IMG/VR virus record: IMGVR_UViG_3300033233_000048
Location: 1-56,034 of that record
DNA: 56,034 bases
Direction: 5' to 3' (one strand)
Origin: a virus
Under the pieces are notes generated by a model. It saw nothing but the letters and a program-made list of their open reading frames with translations. It had not been told where the DNA came from and searched no databases. The position numbers and the translations under genes were made by a program. This document shows, in pieces, positions 1 to 6,893 of this stretch (positions are counted from its first letter, which is position 1; each line of letters opens with the position of its first letter).

Positions 1-127
1 GAGCCGACCGGGGGACCACAATGAAAGTCATTGTTTGTGGGGATCGAAACTGGATTAATCGAGACTTCATTTATTCCACTTTAGATAAGTATCCAATCAC
101 CGAGCTCATCGAAGGTGGAGCCAATGG
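1..127. repeat. Left copy of the 127-bp terminal direct repeat
   Basis: The first 127 bases are identical to bases 55908-56034. The repeat covers the end of one gene and the start of the DUF2493 gene, so it is not a specialised terminal repeat with its own content. A perfect overlap of 127, a common maximum assembly k-mer, suggests the assembler closed a circle. The molecule is therefore complete and either circular or circularly permuted. Confidence 0.95.
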
Positions 128-368
128 TGCCGATGCTTTCGCTGCTCAGTATGCTAAAGATCATGGTATAGTACATCATCAAATAATTGCCAAGTGGGAA
201 GAATTCGGTAAAGGTGCTGGCCCTATTCGCAATATGCAAATGTTAGCTATAAAACCAGATCTAGTCATTGCATTTCATAATAATATCAAACATTCTCGCG
301 GTACTGCGAATATCCTCAATAGAGCTAGACGAGCGAAAATACCTATACTCCTCTTCAAGACCAAATGA
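21..368 (+). CDS. DUF2493 / SLOG-family Rossmann-like protein
   Basis: This 115-residue protein has the layout of the DUF2493 (YspA-like) branch of the SLOG nucleotide-binding superfamily: an N-terminal strand with VCGDRNW, the GGANGADAFA glycine-rich loop near residue 32, and the conserved GKGAGPIRNMQM segment near residue 63. SLOG proteins bind nucleotides or nucleotide-derived ligands; the phage members have no agreed substrate. The ATG overlaps the stop of the upstream gene across the circular junction (ATGA), so it is the last well-supported member of an operon beginning around 54,450. The family call is firm, the biochemical role is not. Confidence 0.88.
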   Translation: MKVIVCGDRNWINRDFIYSTLDKYPITELIEGGANGADAFAAQYAKDHGIVHHQIIAKWEEFGKGAGPIRNMQMLAIKPDLVIAFHNNIKHSRGTANILNRARRAKIPILLFKTK

Positions 369-664
369 CTCGGACAATTACCGAATTAATCACGAGGCCA
401 CAGGGAGATGCAGCTGTGGCATCAGAGGCTTCTTTGGTAACTTGTTATAGACTGACCGGGGTGGGCGACTCGGAGATTCTTAGTTGGAAACTTAGTCAAG
501 ATTTATTGAGCATTCTTATGGCAAATAAACTGTCTAAACCCACAGGGGGACACTTTGCAGACAGTTATTGTCAGCTTCAGATCGGAGGGTGCCATATACT
601 GTCCCTCCGACCGATAATACCCTATAAGGGTTATCGGTCGGGGGGACAGTATTGGCCCGTCTGA
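365..664 (+). CDS. Hypothetical protein, doubtful
   Basis: A 99-residue reading frame starts in an ATGA overlap with the DUF2493 stop, the coupling typical of this operon. I recognise no family. Its last 20 or so codons are encoded by a 53-bp inverted repeat, which argues that the frame may be fortuitous there or that the gene ends in a structured element. An opposing frame on the other strand is no better. Treat as possible only. Confidence 0.35.
   Translation: MTRTITELITRPQGDAAVASEASLVTCYRLTGVGDSEILSWKLSQDLLSILMANKLSKPTGGHFADSYCQLQIGGCHILSLRPIIPYKGYRSGGQYWPV
598..650. repeat. Large inverted repeat / hairpin
   Basis: Arms 598-622 and 628-650 are complementary apart from a two-base insertion and one mismatch, around a TATAA loop, ending in ACTGTCCC and GGGACAGT. 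There is no T-run after the stem on either strand, so it is not a standard Rho-independent terminator. It could be an operator, an RNA processing hairpin or a replication structure. Confidence 0.75.
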
Positions 665-698
665 TGCTTTGATGAACTTTACTGTACGAGACAGTTAA

Positions 699-977
699 AT
701 GGGAAAGATCAAAGTATTCTTGACTAATGACCAATCAGCGGTGTCATCTCTTTCAGTTCCAGATTTCAGAAAAGTAATGATAAGAATCCCAACCGGTAAG
801 AAACCAATTAGCTCACCGCATATGTTCTATCGTCACCCGTGTGAAGAACATAACGAACTCGCCCCCACTGTGGTTCTGCCGGCGTTTACTTTTGATAAAG
901 AACAGCCTGAAGGAAATCCAGTGGGCCATGTAAAAATCTGTTTTCTATGTTGGGCTCTTCTAGAAAAACTTCCTTAA
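699..977 (+). CDS. Hypothetical small protein with cysteine pairs
   Basis: A 92-residue product with no recognised family. The C-terminal part has HPCEEHNE and a late CFLC pair, compatible with one zinc site, a theme shared by many of its small neighbours. It lies 34 bases after the preceding doubtful frame, and its stop codon sits inside a CCTTAAGAGCCT repeat that recurs at 7680 and 8489. No strong Shine-Dalgarno is visible. Confidence 0.55.
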   Translation: MGKIKVFLTNDQSAVSSLSVPDFRKVMIRIPTGKKPISSPHMFYRHPCEEHNELAPTVVLPAFTFDKEQPEGNPVGHVKICFLCWALLEKLP

Positions 978-983
978 GAGCCT
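972..983. repeat. CCTTAAGAGCCT repeat, copy 1
   Basis: First of three exact copies (also 7680-7691 and 8489-8500). Here it contains the TAA stop of the gene at 699-977. Two CTCAGCATC words follow at about 1022 and 1045, the same word that follows the other copies. The non-coding stretch 978-1276 otherwise holds two promoters and nothing else I can name. Confidence 0.6.
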
Positions 984-1132
984 ATTTCAAGTCGGCGATT
1001 TTTGTCAATAGCCGAGTAAATCCTCAGCATCCAGAACTAATCACTCAGCATCATCTTGGGATCCCGGCAATCAAAATGGGTTCTAAAATTTCCCAATGAG
1101 AAGGGGGCTAGGGAAAAGCCCTAAGCTTCCTG

Positions 1133-1161
1133 TTGACAAACCGACTAGGTTGTGATAGACG
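1133..1161 (+). promoter_or_regulatory. Degenerate class I promoter-like element
   Basis: TTGACA at 1133 is followed by the AACCGACT extension found in the other class I promoters, but 17 bases on there is only TAGACG instead of TATAAT. The intact -35 block with a poor -10 suggests a decayed promoter or a regulator site that has kept its protein-binding half. Confidence 0.4.
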
Positions 1162-1204
1162 CGTGGACAATATTAGACAATATAAAAGAGACTTCAGCTT
1201 CTTA

Positions 1205-1233
1205 TTGACAATCCTTGTAAGATGTGATATAAT
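1205..1233 (+). promoter_or_regulatory. Sigma-70-type promoter
   Basis: TTGACA (1205-1210) and TATAAT (1228-1233) are both perfect consensus with a 17-base spacer. Transcription would begin near 1240, about 37 bases before the start codon at 1277, which has its own GGAGG. The promoter lies inside a longer open frame and so decides against the upstream start of that frame. Confidence 0.9.
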
Positions 1234-1276
1234 CATAGTAATGGTCAGACTAGGGACTAGGATATGGAGGTGGCAG

Positions 1277-1498
1277 ATGAAACGACCAAACTGGGCTAAC
1301 TGGTCAGACTTCCAGAAATCACTCGAGAATCTCCACCCAGACCTCAAGCGGATGATCATCGCCCGTCATGTTAGAGTAGATTCACTCTCCCTTCCAATCA
1401 ATATCGGGGAATCCTCAAGTAATCCGCTGGTGGTATCAGGGAGATCTTTTCGCGAGGATCTGAAAGGTGCCTCAATGCATGGCAGTAGATCTAACTAG
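1277..1498 (+). CDS. Hypothetical small protein
   Basis: The frame is open from 1133, but the consensus promoter at 1205-1233 and the GGAGG at 1266-1270 place the real start at ATG 1277, giving 73 residues. No family is recognised; the N-terminal half is Trp- and basic-rich. It contains RHVRVDS, and HVRVD recurs in the gene at 3302, which may be coincidental. It is the first gene of its own transcription unit and is followed by a structured non-coding stretch. Confidence 0.6.
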   Translation: MKRPNWANWSDFQKSLENLHPDLKRMIIARHVRVDSLSLPINIGESSSNPLVVSGRSFREDLKGASMHGSRSN

Positions 1499-1520
1499 GC
1501 CGTCGCCAGCACTTCAACTA

Positions 1521-1597
1521 TGGGGCGCTACACCTGGAACACGGATCGATCGCTCTGGTGTTCTGTCAGTACTGCCCGCGAAAGTCGGGCCGCCCCA
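1521..1597 (+). other. Candidate structured RNA (three-way junction)
   Basis: TGGGGCG (1521-1527) pairs with CGCCCCA (1591-1597). Inside it, GAACAC (1537-1542) can pair with GTGTTC (1558-1563), and GCCCG (1574-1578) with CGGGC (1586-1590), which abuts the closing helix. It lies between a gene end and the next promoter (1611) and lacks a T-run, so it could end or stabilise the upstream transcript or be an independent element. Confidence 0.4.
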
Positions 1598-1610
1598 CTT
1601 CACCTTCCTG

Positions 1611-1639
1611 TTGACAAACTGACTGAGATGATATATAAT
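1611..1639 (+). promoter_or_regulatory. Class I promoter
   Basis: TTGACA (1611-1616) is followed by AACTGACT, and TATAAT (1634-1639) follows after 17 bases. It matches the copies at 5921, 6894 and 51682. A short TGGTC/GACCA inverted repeat (1648-1667) lies at the predicted 5' end of the transcript. It drives the long run of overlapping small genes from 1691 to RuvB. Confidence 0.9.
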
Positions 1640-1690
1640 CTTAGTAATGGTCAAACAAGACGGACCACGCAAGGGATCAGGAGGTACTAG

Positions 1691-2011
1691 TTGAGTAGGC
1701 CAGCAGCCCTACGGTACACCTCTAACCCATTTGTCCAGAAGAGGAGAGAAACAGGAAGCAAGAAACTCGGATTAGATTTTGAGAGGCTTCACCCTTCTGA
1801 CAATCTCGTCAAGGACCACTTGGAGAACTCAAGGCGGCAACAGTTTCTCAGTGGTGAACTCCAACGAGCTGAACGGGAAGGCAAATACTCGAAGTCGAGG
1901 AAGATGAGGAGACTTCTCAATCAAGCACTGGAAGAAGCCCTGTGGCTTCGTTCTACTTGGTGTCAGACTTGCCTCAATGTTCTTCACAACTGCTCTTGCA
2001 AGGAGAACTAG
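1691..2011 (+). CDS. Hypothetical protein with C-terminal Cys cluster
   Basis: A 106-residue product that starts at TTG 1691, chosen because CAGGAGG lies just upstream at good spacing and no ATG is usable. The middle is basic and probably helical, and the C-terminus has CQTC followed by CSC, compatible with a zinc knuckle. It is the first gene after the class I promoter at 1611. No family is recognised. Confidence 0.65.
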   Translation: MSRPAALRYTSNPFVQKRRETGSKKLGLDFERLHPSDNLVKDHLENSRRQQFLSGELQRAEREGKYSKSRKMRRLLNQALEEALWLRSTWCQTCLNVLHNCSCKEN

Positions 2012-2203
2012 ATGAAATATGCGGTTTACTATTTGAATCACGATGATCCAAGTTCGGCTGTTATCATTCCATTTGATGAGCTTGAGTTCTATGAAGCGTG
2101 GGAGAAAGACAAGATTGTAGAACATCTTAGTGATGAAACTCCTGGTTATAGGGTAGAAGTGGGTTCTATCGTTCATGTTGGTTTCTCTCTATTGGTAGAT
2201 TAG
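2012..2203 (+). CDS. Hypothetical protein
   Basis: A 63-residue product whose ATG follows the previous stop directly (TAG-ATG), a spacing typical of translational coupling. It is acidic, with a predicted mixed alpha/beta composition and a hydrophobic C-terminus. No family or catalytic motif is recognised. Confidence 0.6.
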   Translation: MKYAVYYLNHDDPSSAVIIPFDELEFYEAWEKDKIVEHLSDETPGYRVEVGSIVHVGFSLLVD

Positions 2204-2212
2204 GGGAGAACA

Positions 2213-2548
2213 ATGGCAGTAGAACTGGATGAACTAAAACCTTCTCGTGATCTGGGCCCTTGCAGCCACTGTGGTAACCCGGCCCAGAAGATCTCGAGTG
2301 GAACTCCAGAATGTTGGAAGTGTTGGAACTGGCGAAAGATTGATAGCTCGGCTGCTAAGTATTGGGTGAAGGGGATTGATTCTCTCTTCAACAATGAATA
2401 TGGGGCCGGACCAGATCCTAATGACTGGGAACAATGGGGTCGGTGGGGAATGAGAGAGTCAATGATATTGGCACTACATACGCTTCGGGCAGTAGGACAG
2501 GCGTATGAGGAGATGATCGCCAATCCGCGACCATGGAGGAAGAAGTGA
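2213..2548 (+). CDS. Zinc-ribbon small protein
   Basis: A 111-residue product with an N-terminal four-cysteine ribbon, CSHC near residue 17 and CWKC near residue 34, followed by a Trp-rich helical region. A GGGGAGAA Shine-Dalgarno precedes the start. The ribbon suggests nucleic-acid or protein binding; the rest matches nothing I know. It overlaps the next gene by 16 bases. Confidence 0.65.
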   Translation: MAVELDELKPSRDLGPCSHCGNPAQKISSGTPECWKCWNWRKIDSSAAKYWVKGIDSLFNNEYGAGPDPNDWEQWGRWGMRESMILALHTLRAVGQAYEEMIANPRPWRKK

Positions 2549-2733
2549 GTGTGGAACAACAACACTCAAGGATCGCCGAGGCACCAAGTCAAGGGTGGGT
2601 GGTCTGGCTCTCCACAGATGCTTTTGAGTTAGTCAAGCAACTACTTGAGTCTGTGGCAGAAGATGAGAATCCAGGCTTTCGTTCTAAGGAAAATAGGAAG
2701 ATGGCCGAAGATATCTTAGAGGGGATTTACTGA
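2533..2733 (+). CDS. Hypothetical protein
   Basis: A 66-residue acidic product overlapping both neighbours. The annotated ATG has no ribosome-binding site, whereas GTG 2551 lies about 7 bases after GGAGGAAG, so the true start may be 2551 (60 residues). It is probably mostly helical. No family is recognised. Confidence 0.55.
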   Translation: MEEEVSVEQQHSRIAEAPSQGWVVWLSTDAFELVKQLLESVAEDENPGFRSKENRKMAEDILEGIY

Positions 2734-2945
2734 TGGCTACGATTAACTCACGAGCAATTGTGGATGAACTAATCAAGGGGAATGGTATCTATCCCGGTGA
2801 TCATATTAGAGTAGTGAAGATCGTGGAATACACTAATGATTGGGGAGGACAATGTTACGGTTTGATTTATGCCGATGAACCATGGGATAACTACCATGAG
2901 AGTCAGTTTGTTCATAATCCCAAGACAATCTGGGAGTTCATCTAA
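2733..2945 (+). CDS. Hypothetical protein
   Basis: A 70-residue product coupled to the gene before it by a one-base overlap of stop and start (TGATG). The composition, alternating hydrophobic stretches with WGGQCYGLIY near the middle, suggests a small beta-barrel domain. No family is recognised. Confidence 0.6.
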   Translation: MATINSRAIVDELIKGNGIYPGDHIRVVKIVEYTNDWGGQCYGLIYADEPWDNYHESQFVHNPKTIWEFI

Positions 2946-3107
2946 ATGAGAACACAAACTGACTACACAGAGCAGAAGAACCGGTGTGCCAACTGTGGGC
3001 ATCGGCTAGTGATGCATACTCCAAAGTGTACAGTTGAGAATGGGGACGCTTATGATCCTGCTAAGTTTATGCCTTGTCTTTGTAAGAAGGCTGTGAAGAA
3101 TGGCTAG
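2946..3107 (+). CDS. Mini zinc-ribbon protein (53 aa)
   Basis: A 53-residue frame starting at ATG 2946, directly after the stop at 2943-2945. It encodes CANC near residue 14, a Cys-Thr near residue 28 and CLC near residue 44, the pattern of a small treble-clef or zinc ribbon, and ends with a basic tail. It is one of a series of tiny Cys-rich proteins in this operon. Its end overlaps the next start by 8 bases. Confidence 0.6.
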   Translation: MRTQTDYTEQKNRCANCGHRLVMHTPKCTVENGDAYDPAKFMPCLCKKAVKNG

Positions 3108-3309
3108 GGTACCAGAGATTCAACTGGCTGATGCACTTCTGGCAATCGAACCGGCGAAGGTGGCTGGTGGTAGTAAATCTCGTCGGGATTGGCTGGGAAT
3201 TGTTCTTGATGTTCAGGCATACTTGTTAGAGGGGGAATGGGCGGCTGATAAGTTTATTGATCGGCTCTTGGGAGAGAAGAAGATAGAAAGGACGGTAATT
3301 GGTGGCTAG
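3100..3309 (+). CDS. Hypothetical protein
   Basis: A 69-residue product, probably helical, overlapping the ends of both neighbouring genes by a few bases. No recognisable motif. Its place in an unbroken run of overlapping frames supports it being translated. Confidence 0.6.
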   Translation: MARVPEIQLADALLAIEPAKVAGGSKSRRDWLGIVLDVQAYLLEGEWAADKFIDRLLGEKKIERTVIGG

Positions 3310-3559
3310 TGATGACAAGTGGGTTGTTCATCTTGGGGATGGCACTTGGGTTGAACTCGATGAGCTTCCTACTGTTGTTCTTCTTACCAAAGATCAGTTA
3401 GAAGAGATTGAAGATTTAGAGGATTTTCCTTTGGATTGTAAACCATTCACTCATATTCATATCAAGGATTTAGTAGAACAGTCTCATTGGGCTGATCATG
3501 TTAGAGTAGATAAGGCGGTGGGATCACATGACACAGGGGATCTACATCCGAGGCAGTAG
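3302..3559 (+). CDS. Hypothetical acidic protein
   Basis: An 85-residue product. GTG 3302 is chosen over TTG 3299 because it is better spaced from the AAAGGA at about 3287. It is acidic with the short run EEIEDLED. The segment HVRVDKA resembles HVRVDS in the protein at 1277. No family is recognised. Confidence 0.55.
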   Translation: MASDDKWVVHLGDGTWVELDELPTVVLLTKDQLEEIEDLEDFPLDCKPFTHIHIKDLVEQSHWADHVRVDKAVGSHDTGDLHPRQ

Positions 3560-3773
3560 GCCAAAGTCGAAGAAAGAGATCAAAGAGGCGGTGGTTGAGA
3601 ACCCCCATAATGTGAATATTGAGGCAACCTCATTCTTTGGTAATGAGTACGATGGGTGCGTTGCCGATCTTCCAGATGACACTAGGATCTATTTCGTTGG
3701 GCCTGATCCTTATACGAGACGTAACTTCTACGGTCAGATCATCAAGAAAGATGGGAAGGTGAGAGTGGTATGA
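3528..3773 (+). CDS. Small conserved phage protein (actinophage-type)
   Basis: An 81-residue product beginning with IYIRGSRPKSKKEIKEAV and containing FFGNEYDG and VGPDPYTRRNFYG. I recall these segments from a short protein family common in mycobacteriophages and other actinophages, whose function is unknown. It is one of few hints about phage affinity, though small genes like this move widely. It overlaps the preceding gene by 32 bases. Confidence 0.75.
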   Translation: MTQGIYIRGSRPKSKKEIKEAVVENPHNVNIEATSFFGNEYDGCVADLPDDTRIYFVGPDPYTRRNFYGQIIKKDGKVRVV

Positions 3774-3919
3774 GTAAACGCCCACGCTGCTTCTTCTGTG
3801 GGATTGGTATTTCACAGAAACATCAGATCAAGGGGATCAAGACATCTGAAGAACGATTACTTCATGCAATCTTCAATCGTCAAGTTTGTCAGGGTTGCTA
3901 TAGGAAGGGGAAACTGTGA
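3770..3919 (+). CDS. Mini zinc-ribbon protein (49 aa)
   Basis: A 49-residue frame starting in an ATGA overlap with the stop at 3773. CFFC (residues 7-10) and CQGC (40-43) form a clear four-cysteine zinc site on a basic scaffold of 49 residues. Probably a nucleic-acid or host-protein binding factor; the target cannot be read from sequence. Confidence 0.65.
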   Translation: MSKRPRCFFCGIGISQKHQIKGIKTSEERLLHAIFNRQVCQGCYRKGKL

Positions 3920-4113
3920 ATGCAGAAGTTGTAACACGACACTTCGGGGATTGTTGGGACATCGACGTCAGTGGTGAGCTGTACTACATTGACTTCAAAG
4001 GGAAGAGGGTTGTTGGTCCAGATGGTATGGAGTACAACATTGATGTTTGGCAAGAAGAGTGGGGAGTAAATCTCTCAGAGTTGGATTTCTATGATGCAAG
4101 ACTATCTCGATAA
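3916..4113 (+). CDS. Hypothetical protein
   Basis: A 65-residue product starting at GTG 3916, which overlaps the previous TGA (GTGA). The GGGG run 8-11 bases before the start may serve as a weak ribosome-binding site. Repeated short strand-like segments and WQEEWG suggest a small beta domain. No family is recognised. Confidence 0.6.
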   Translation: MNAEVVTRHFGDCWDIDVSGELYYIDFKGKRVVGPDGMEYNIDVWQEEWGVNLSELDFYDARLSR

Positions 4114-4348
4114 GGCTCGATTGGGGAAAGCAGATCTTCATCTTTGCAATAATCCCGATTGTGGGGCATTTGCTGATGATCAACATGTACCTCTGCTGAC
4201 AGAATCAGCATCTCTGGCTGAACAAGCTAAACATGAGTATGACCGACTTCCAGAAGAGGAGAAGAAGGAGGTAAAAAGAAAGTGGGATGAAATGTCAGAA
4301 GAGGAACGTCAGGAAATCAGGGATGAAGTGGAGTTCGATCTTCTATGA
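4091..4348 (+). CDS. Hypothetical acidic protein
   Basis: An 85-residue product. After a short N-terminus with CNNPDC it becomes a strongly charged helix rich in Glu and Lys (KKEVKRKWDEMSEEERQEI), probably coiled coil. ATG 4094 is an equally possible start. No family is recognised. Confidence 0.6.
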   Translation: MMQDYLDKARLGKADLHLCNNPDCGAFADDQHVPLLTESASLAEQAKHEYDRLPEEEKKEVKRKWDEMSEEERQEIRDEVEFDLL

Positions 4349-4512
4349 AACGCCAGTGGTGGTGGTTCTGGCATGTGTATCGTTGGAGAGTTCTAGCTGC
4401 TATTTTTGGATCAATCAATCACTCCATAGAGAGATTCCATGATAGGTGGCACCAGACTAAGAAAGAATGGTGTGAGATGTGTAAGTTGAGAGAGAATGAT
4501 TATGAGTGGTAG
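4345..4512 (+). CDS. Hypothetical Trp-rich mini protein (55 aa)
   Basis: A 55-residue frame starting in an ATGA overlap. It opens with RQWWWFWH, followed by a short hydrophobic segment (VLAAIFGSI), then a basic helix and a CEMC pair. The Trp cluster next to a short hydrophobic stretch suggests a peripheral membrane peptide; the CEMC could bind metal. Function unknown. Confidence 0.5.
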   Translation: MKRQWWWFWHVYRWRVLAAIFGSINHSIERFHDRWHQTKKEWCEMCKLRENDYEW

Positions 4513-4786
4513 GAAAGGATACAAGGCAGTTCTGTTCTCACCAGATGGTGATTGGGTAGTTGATCACAGATATCAGACTGTGGAACAGGTTCTAGAAGCG
4601 GTTGATAATCAAGGAAGTAGATGGATTTTCTATCCATTCCCTGTAGTTATACGTGATAGAAGTCAGCTCACTACACATAGACAGCGTATAGTGAGTGCTC
4701 CAGGATTGTCTTGGTTCGTTGGAAAATCAATCAATACTCTTAGTAGACATCTCCAGGAACATGGGTGGGAGTATCTCCACGACTAG
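4496..4786 (+). CDS. Hypothetical protein
   Basis: A 96-residue product; ATG 4496 and in-frame ATG 4502 are both possible. It has an N-terminal KAVLFSPDGDW segment and no catalytic motif I recognise. It lies immediately upstream of the RuvB-like ATPase gene. Confidence 0.55.
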   Translation: MIMSGRKGYKAVLFSPDGDWVVDHRYQTVEQVLEAVDNQGSRWIFYPFPVVIRDRSQLTTHRQRIVSAPGLSWFVGKSINTLSRHLQEHGWEYLHD

Positions 4787-4800
4787 AAGGGTTGGCCTCT

Positions 4801-5763
4801 GTGAAACAAGATCAACTCAGACCGACTCGACTCATCGAGTACATTGGGCAAGATCAAATCAAAGATCAACTTGGAGCGGCACTGGCTTCAGCAAAGGCTA
4901 GAGATACGGCACTACCGCATGTTCTTCTGAGTGGTCCACCTGGATTGGGGAAGACAACACTCGCAATGATCATCGCCAATGAAATGGGATGGACGATGAT
5001 TGACTTGATTGGATCGACGGCTGGTAATCCAACAGCGTTGACGAAGAAGATCATGCGAATCAAGCCAGAGACTATGTTCTTTATTGATGAGATTCATGCT
5101 TTGAGGAAACCAGTTCAGGAGATTCTATATCCAGTTCTTGAAGATAATCGGGTACTTTTTCGTATAGGATCAGCATCCGCTGAAGTAGATCTACCGCCAG
5201 TAACTATCATGGGCGCAACTACAGATCTAGGTAAACTGACTCAACCATTCATTGACAGATTTCAACTTCAGTTTGAGTTGTCATTCTATCATGTGGATGA
5301 ACTAATAGAACTGGGAGTTATAAGCTCCGGGAAACTGGGGCTGAATCTGCCAGAAGAGGCTATTGAGGTAATCGCTGAGAGAAGTCGTGGAACTCCGCGA
5401 TACGTCAATAACTATCTCAAATGGGTTCGTGATTTCAAGATCTTTGAGAAGGTAGAAACTGTCGATCGCAAGTTCGTTCAACATGTAATGAGGAGAAAAC
5501 TAAGGATTGACAATCTTGGCCTTAGACCATTAGATCGTAACTATCTGAGAACGTTGGCTGACTCACCTACTCCTGTGGGAGTAGAGGCGATAGGATCAAA
5601 ACTGAGACAAGCTGTAGTGACATTGGAGAACACGGTAGAGCCGTTCTTGCTTTATGCGGGATTAGCAGTGAGGATAAGAAATGGACGAGCAATCACAGAA
5701 GCCGGAAGAGCCCACCTTGACTCCCTCCATCGGAGTAGTTCGAGAAATCCTTCTCGAGCCTAA
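4801..5763 (+). CDS. ruvB: RuvB-like branch-migration AAA+ ATPase
   Basis: A 320-residue protein close in length and layout to bacterial RuvB (about 336). It begins with LRPTRLIEYIGQ, then Walker A GPPGLGKTT (45-53), Walker B FFIDEIHAL (D96-E97), sensor 1 GATTD (138-142), arginine finger DRF near 153, sensor 2 RGTPR, and a C-terminal winged helix (GVEAIGSKLR). RuvB drives Holliday junction migration with RuvA and RuvC, neither of which is seen here; the phage has endonuclease VII instead. GTG 4801 is preferred over ATG 4765, since it gives the RuvB N-terminus and avoids the overlap. Family assignment is strong; the partner is unknown. Confidence 0.9.
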   Translation: MKQDQLRPTRLIEYIGQDQIKDQLGAALASAKARDTALPHVLLSGPPGLGKTTLAMIIANEMGWTMIDLIGSTAGNPTALTKKIMRIKPETMFFIDEIHALRKPVQEILYPVLEDNRVLFRIGSASAEVDLPPVTIMGATTDLGKLTQPFIDRFQLQFELSFYHVDELIELGVISSGKLGLNLPEEAIEVIAERSRGTPRYVNNYLKWVRDFKIFEKVETVDRKFVQHVMRRKLRIDNLGLRPLDRNYLRTLADSPTPVGVEAIGSKLRQAVVTLENTVEPFLLYAGLAVRIRNGRAITEAGRAHLDSLHRSSSRNPSRA

Positions 5764-5912
5764 CTGGGAGAACACTGCCATGTGGCTTGAGGTTTCATGA
5801 CTTCGAGAAGACTGCCAGAGAACCCATTATCAGTTTCATTGAGCAGATTCGTTACTTATCACTCACTGATCCTGAGGCGGTGGAACGGATTATTCAAAGG
5901 TTGGGTCGATAA
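5681..5912 (+). pseudogene. Frameshifted small gene, no recognised family
   Basis: ATG 5681 has a good AGGATAAGAA leader and encodes 39 residues ending at TGA 5798-5800. The +1 frame then stays open to TAA 5910-5912 and encodes a natural-looking helical sequence (EPIISFIEQIRYLS). Joined, they give about 76 residues. Upstream, the second frame has no start with a ribosome site. A one-base insertion, or less likely a programmed +1 shift at TCA-TGA-C, explains this. The start overlaps the end of ruvB by 83 bases. Confidence 0.5.
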
Positions 5913-5920
5913 ACTTTCAT

Positions 5921-5949
5921 TTGACAAACCGACTTTGAGATTATATAAT
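5921..5949 (+). promoter_or_regulatory. Class I promoter
   Basis: TTGACA (5921-5926) with the AACCGACT extension, 17-base spacer and TATAAT (5944-5949). GTCAGGG at 5956-5962 can pair with CCCTGAC at 6015-6021 in the leader. It drives the genes from 6048. Confidence 0.92.
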
Positions 5950-6047
5950 AGAAGAGTCAGGGCAGGACAATATGGCCGTGGTTGAGGCAGATACCCTGAA
6001 CTGTTTTTGTTCTTCCCTGACATTTAGATCTAATGGAGGTTTAGCTG

Positions 6048-6272
6048 ATGGGAGAAGTAAAAGCACTTCTCAGTAAAGCCACATGGACGGTAGAACGAAC
6101 TGCCCTCTTAGAGGAAGTCATCTTAGATAATGAGGCGGTTAGATTTAGAGTTCAAGTGTCAGATGAAGGACGGCGGCCATTCATCTCACGCTGGTTCAAT
6201 GACCCAGTTCCGGCGGCTGACTTCATTGATAAGATAAAAGGAGGACACTTCAATGCCGAGGATGACCGCTAG
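6048..6272 (+). CDS. Hypothetical protein
   Basis: A 74-residue product, first of a three-gene unit behind the class I promoter at 5921, with GGAGG at about 6033-6037. The sequence RPFISRWFNDPVPAADFI looks like a small alpha/beta fold. No family is recognised. It overlaps the next gene by 20 bases. Confidence 0.65.
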   Translation: MGEVKALLSKATWTVERTALLEEVILDNEAVRFRVQVSDEGRRPFISRWFNDPVPAADFIDKIKGGHFNAEDDR

Positions 6273-6537
6273 GCCGGTTGTAGAAGAAGCTAAGAGAGAT
6301 CCAAGATTGGAAAAGGTAGCGGGGTTTGGAAGATCTATCGCCCAGCCACCATTGCAGCTACCTGTGGATGATCACAAAGGATTCAAAGCTGATCATAACG
6401 CAATATTGCGATCAAAGAAACATAAGTTGATAAGGAGGTATGCTGAGCAGAGGATTAGTAGGGCACTTCGACTGGGAATGTCCATCTCAAAGGATCTGTT
6501 AGAACTAGCTAAGTTCAAGAAGAAGGTGGGGCAATAG
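6253..6537 (+). CDS. Hypothetical basic protein
   Basis: A 94-residue basic product with a proline-rich stretch (IAQPPLQLPVDDHK) followed by a positively charged helical C-terminal half (RSKKHKLIRRYAEQRISRAL). The charge suggests nucleic-acid contact. It is preceded by AAAGGAGG. Function unknown. Confidence 0.65.
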   Translation: MPRMTARPVVEEAKRDPRLEKVAGFGRSIAQPPLQLPVDDHKGFKADHNAILRSKKHKLIRRYAEQRISRALRLGMSISKDLLELAKFKKKVGQ

Positions 6538-6539
6538 TC

Positions 6540-6866
6540 ATGGCGACAGAAGAGGTTCAGGTGGAAGAGAAGACTCCTGTTCCTTACAAATGGAGGGTTG
6601 ATACGGAACAGGGAATGCAGAGCGCTAGTTTCGAAATGGACGCCGGTACTGATATCGTACCGAAACATCTTGATGTCCAAGAAACTATCGCTATGGCATT
6701 GGGGGTTCGGGCCAATCAAGTCATTGTGGTGAACGTGAGCTTGATCTCTGACGGTTATTCATGGTTCGAAGCGGCTTCTGTGTCGTTCACTTTGGGTGGA
6801 GAACCTAAGGGCGGACTGATCATGAAGATCTCAGGACGTCGGATCAGGAAGACCGATTCTTACTAA
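6540..6866 (+). CDS. Hypothetical protein
   Basis: A 108-residue product with an acidic N-terminus, alternating strands and a C-terminal GGEPKGGLIMKISGRRIRK. It is likely a small beta-rich domain. No family is recognised. It ends the unit begun at 5921, and the next promoter follows within 30 bases. Confidence 0.65.
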   Translation: MATEEVQVEEKTPVPYKWRVDTEQGMQSASFEMDAGTDIVPKHLDVQETIAMALGVRANQVIVVNVSLISDGYSWFEAASVSFTLGGEPKGGLIMKISGRRIRKTDSY

Positions 6867-6893
6867 AAGGGGTGGGAATAAGTTTCAAACTCC

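Noticed and set aside
1133-1276. Upstream extension of the 1277 gene
   Set aside because: It contains two promoter elements including a perfect one at 1205-1233; ATG 1277 has the ribosome site.
5797-5985. 62-residue open frame after ruvB
   Set aside because: It runs straight through the consensus class I promoter at 5921-5949 and has no ribosome site; the other two frames give a better protein.
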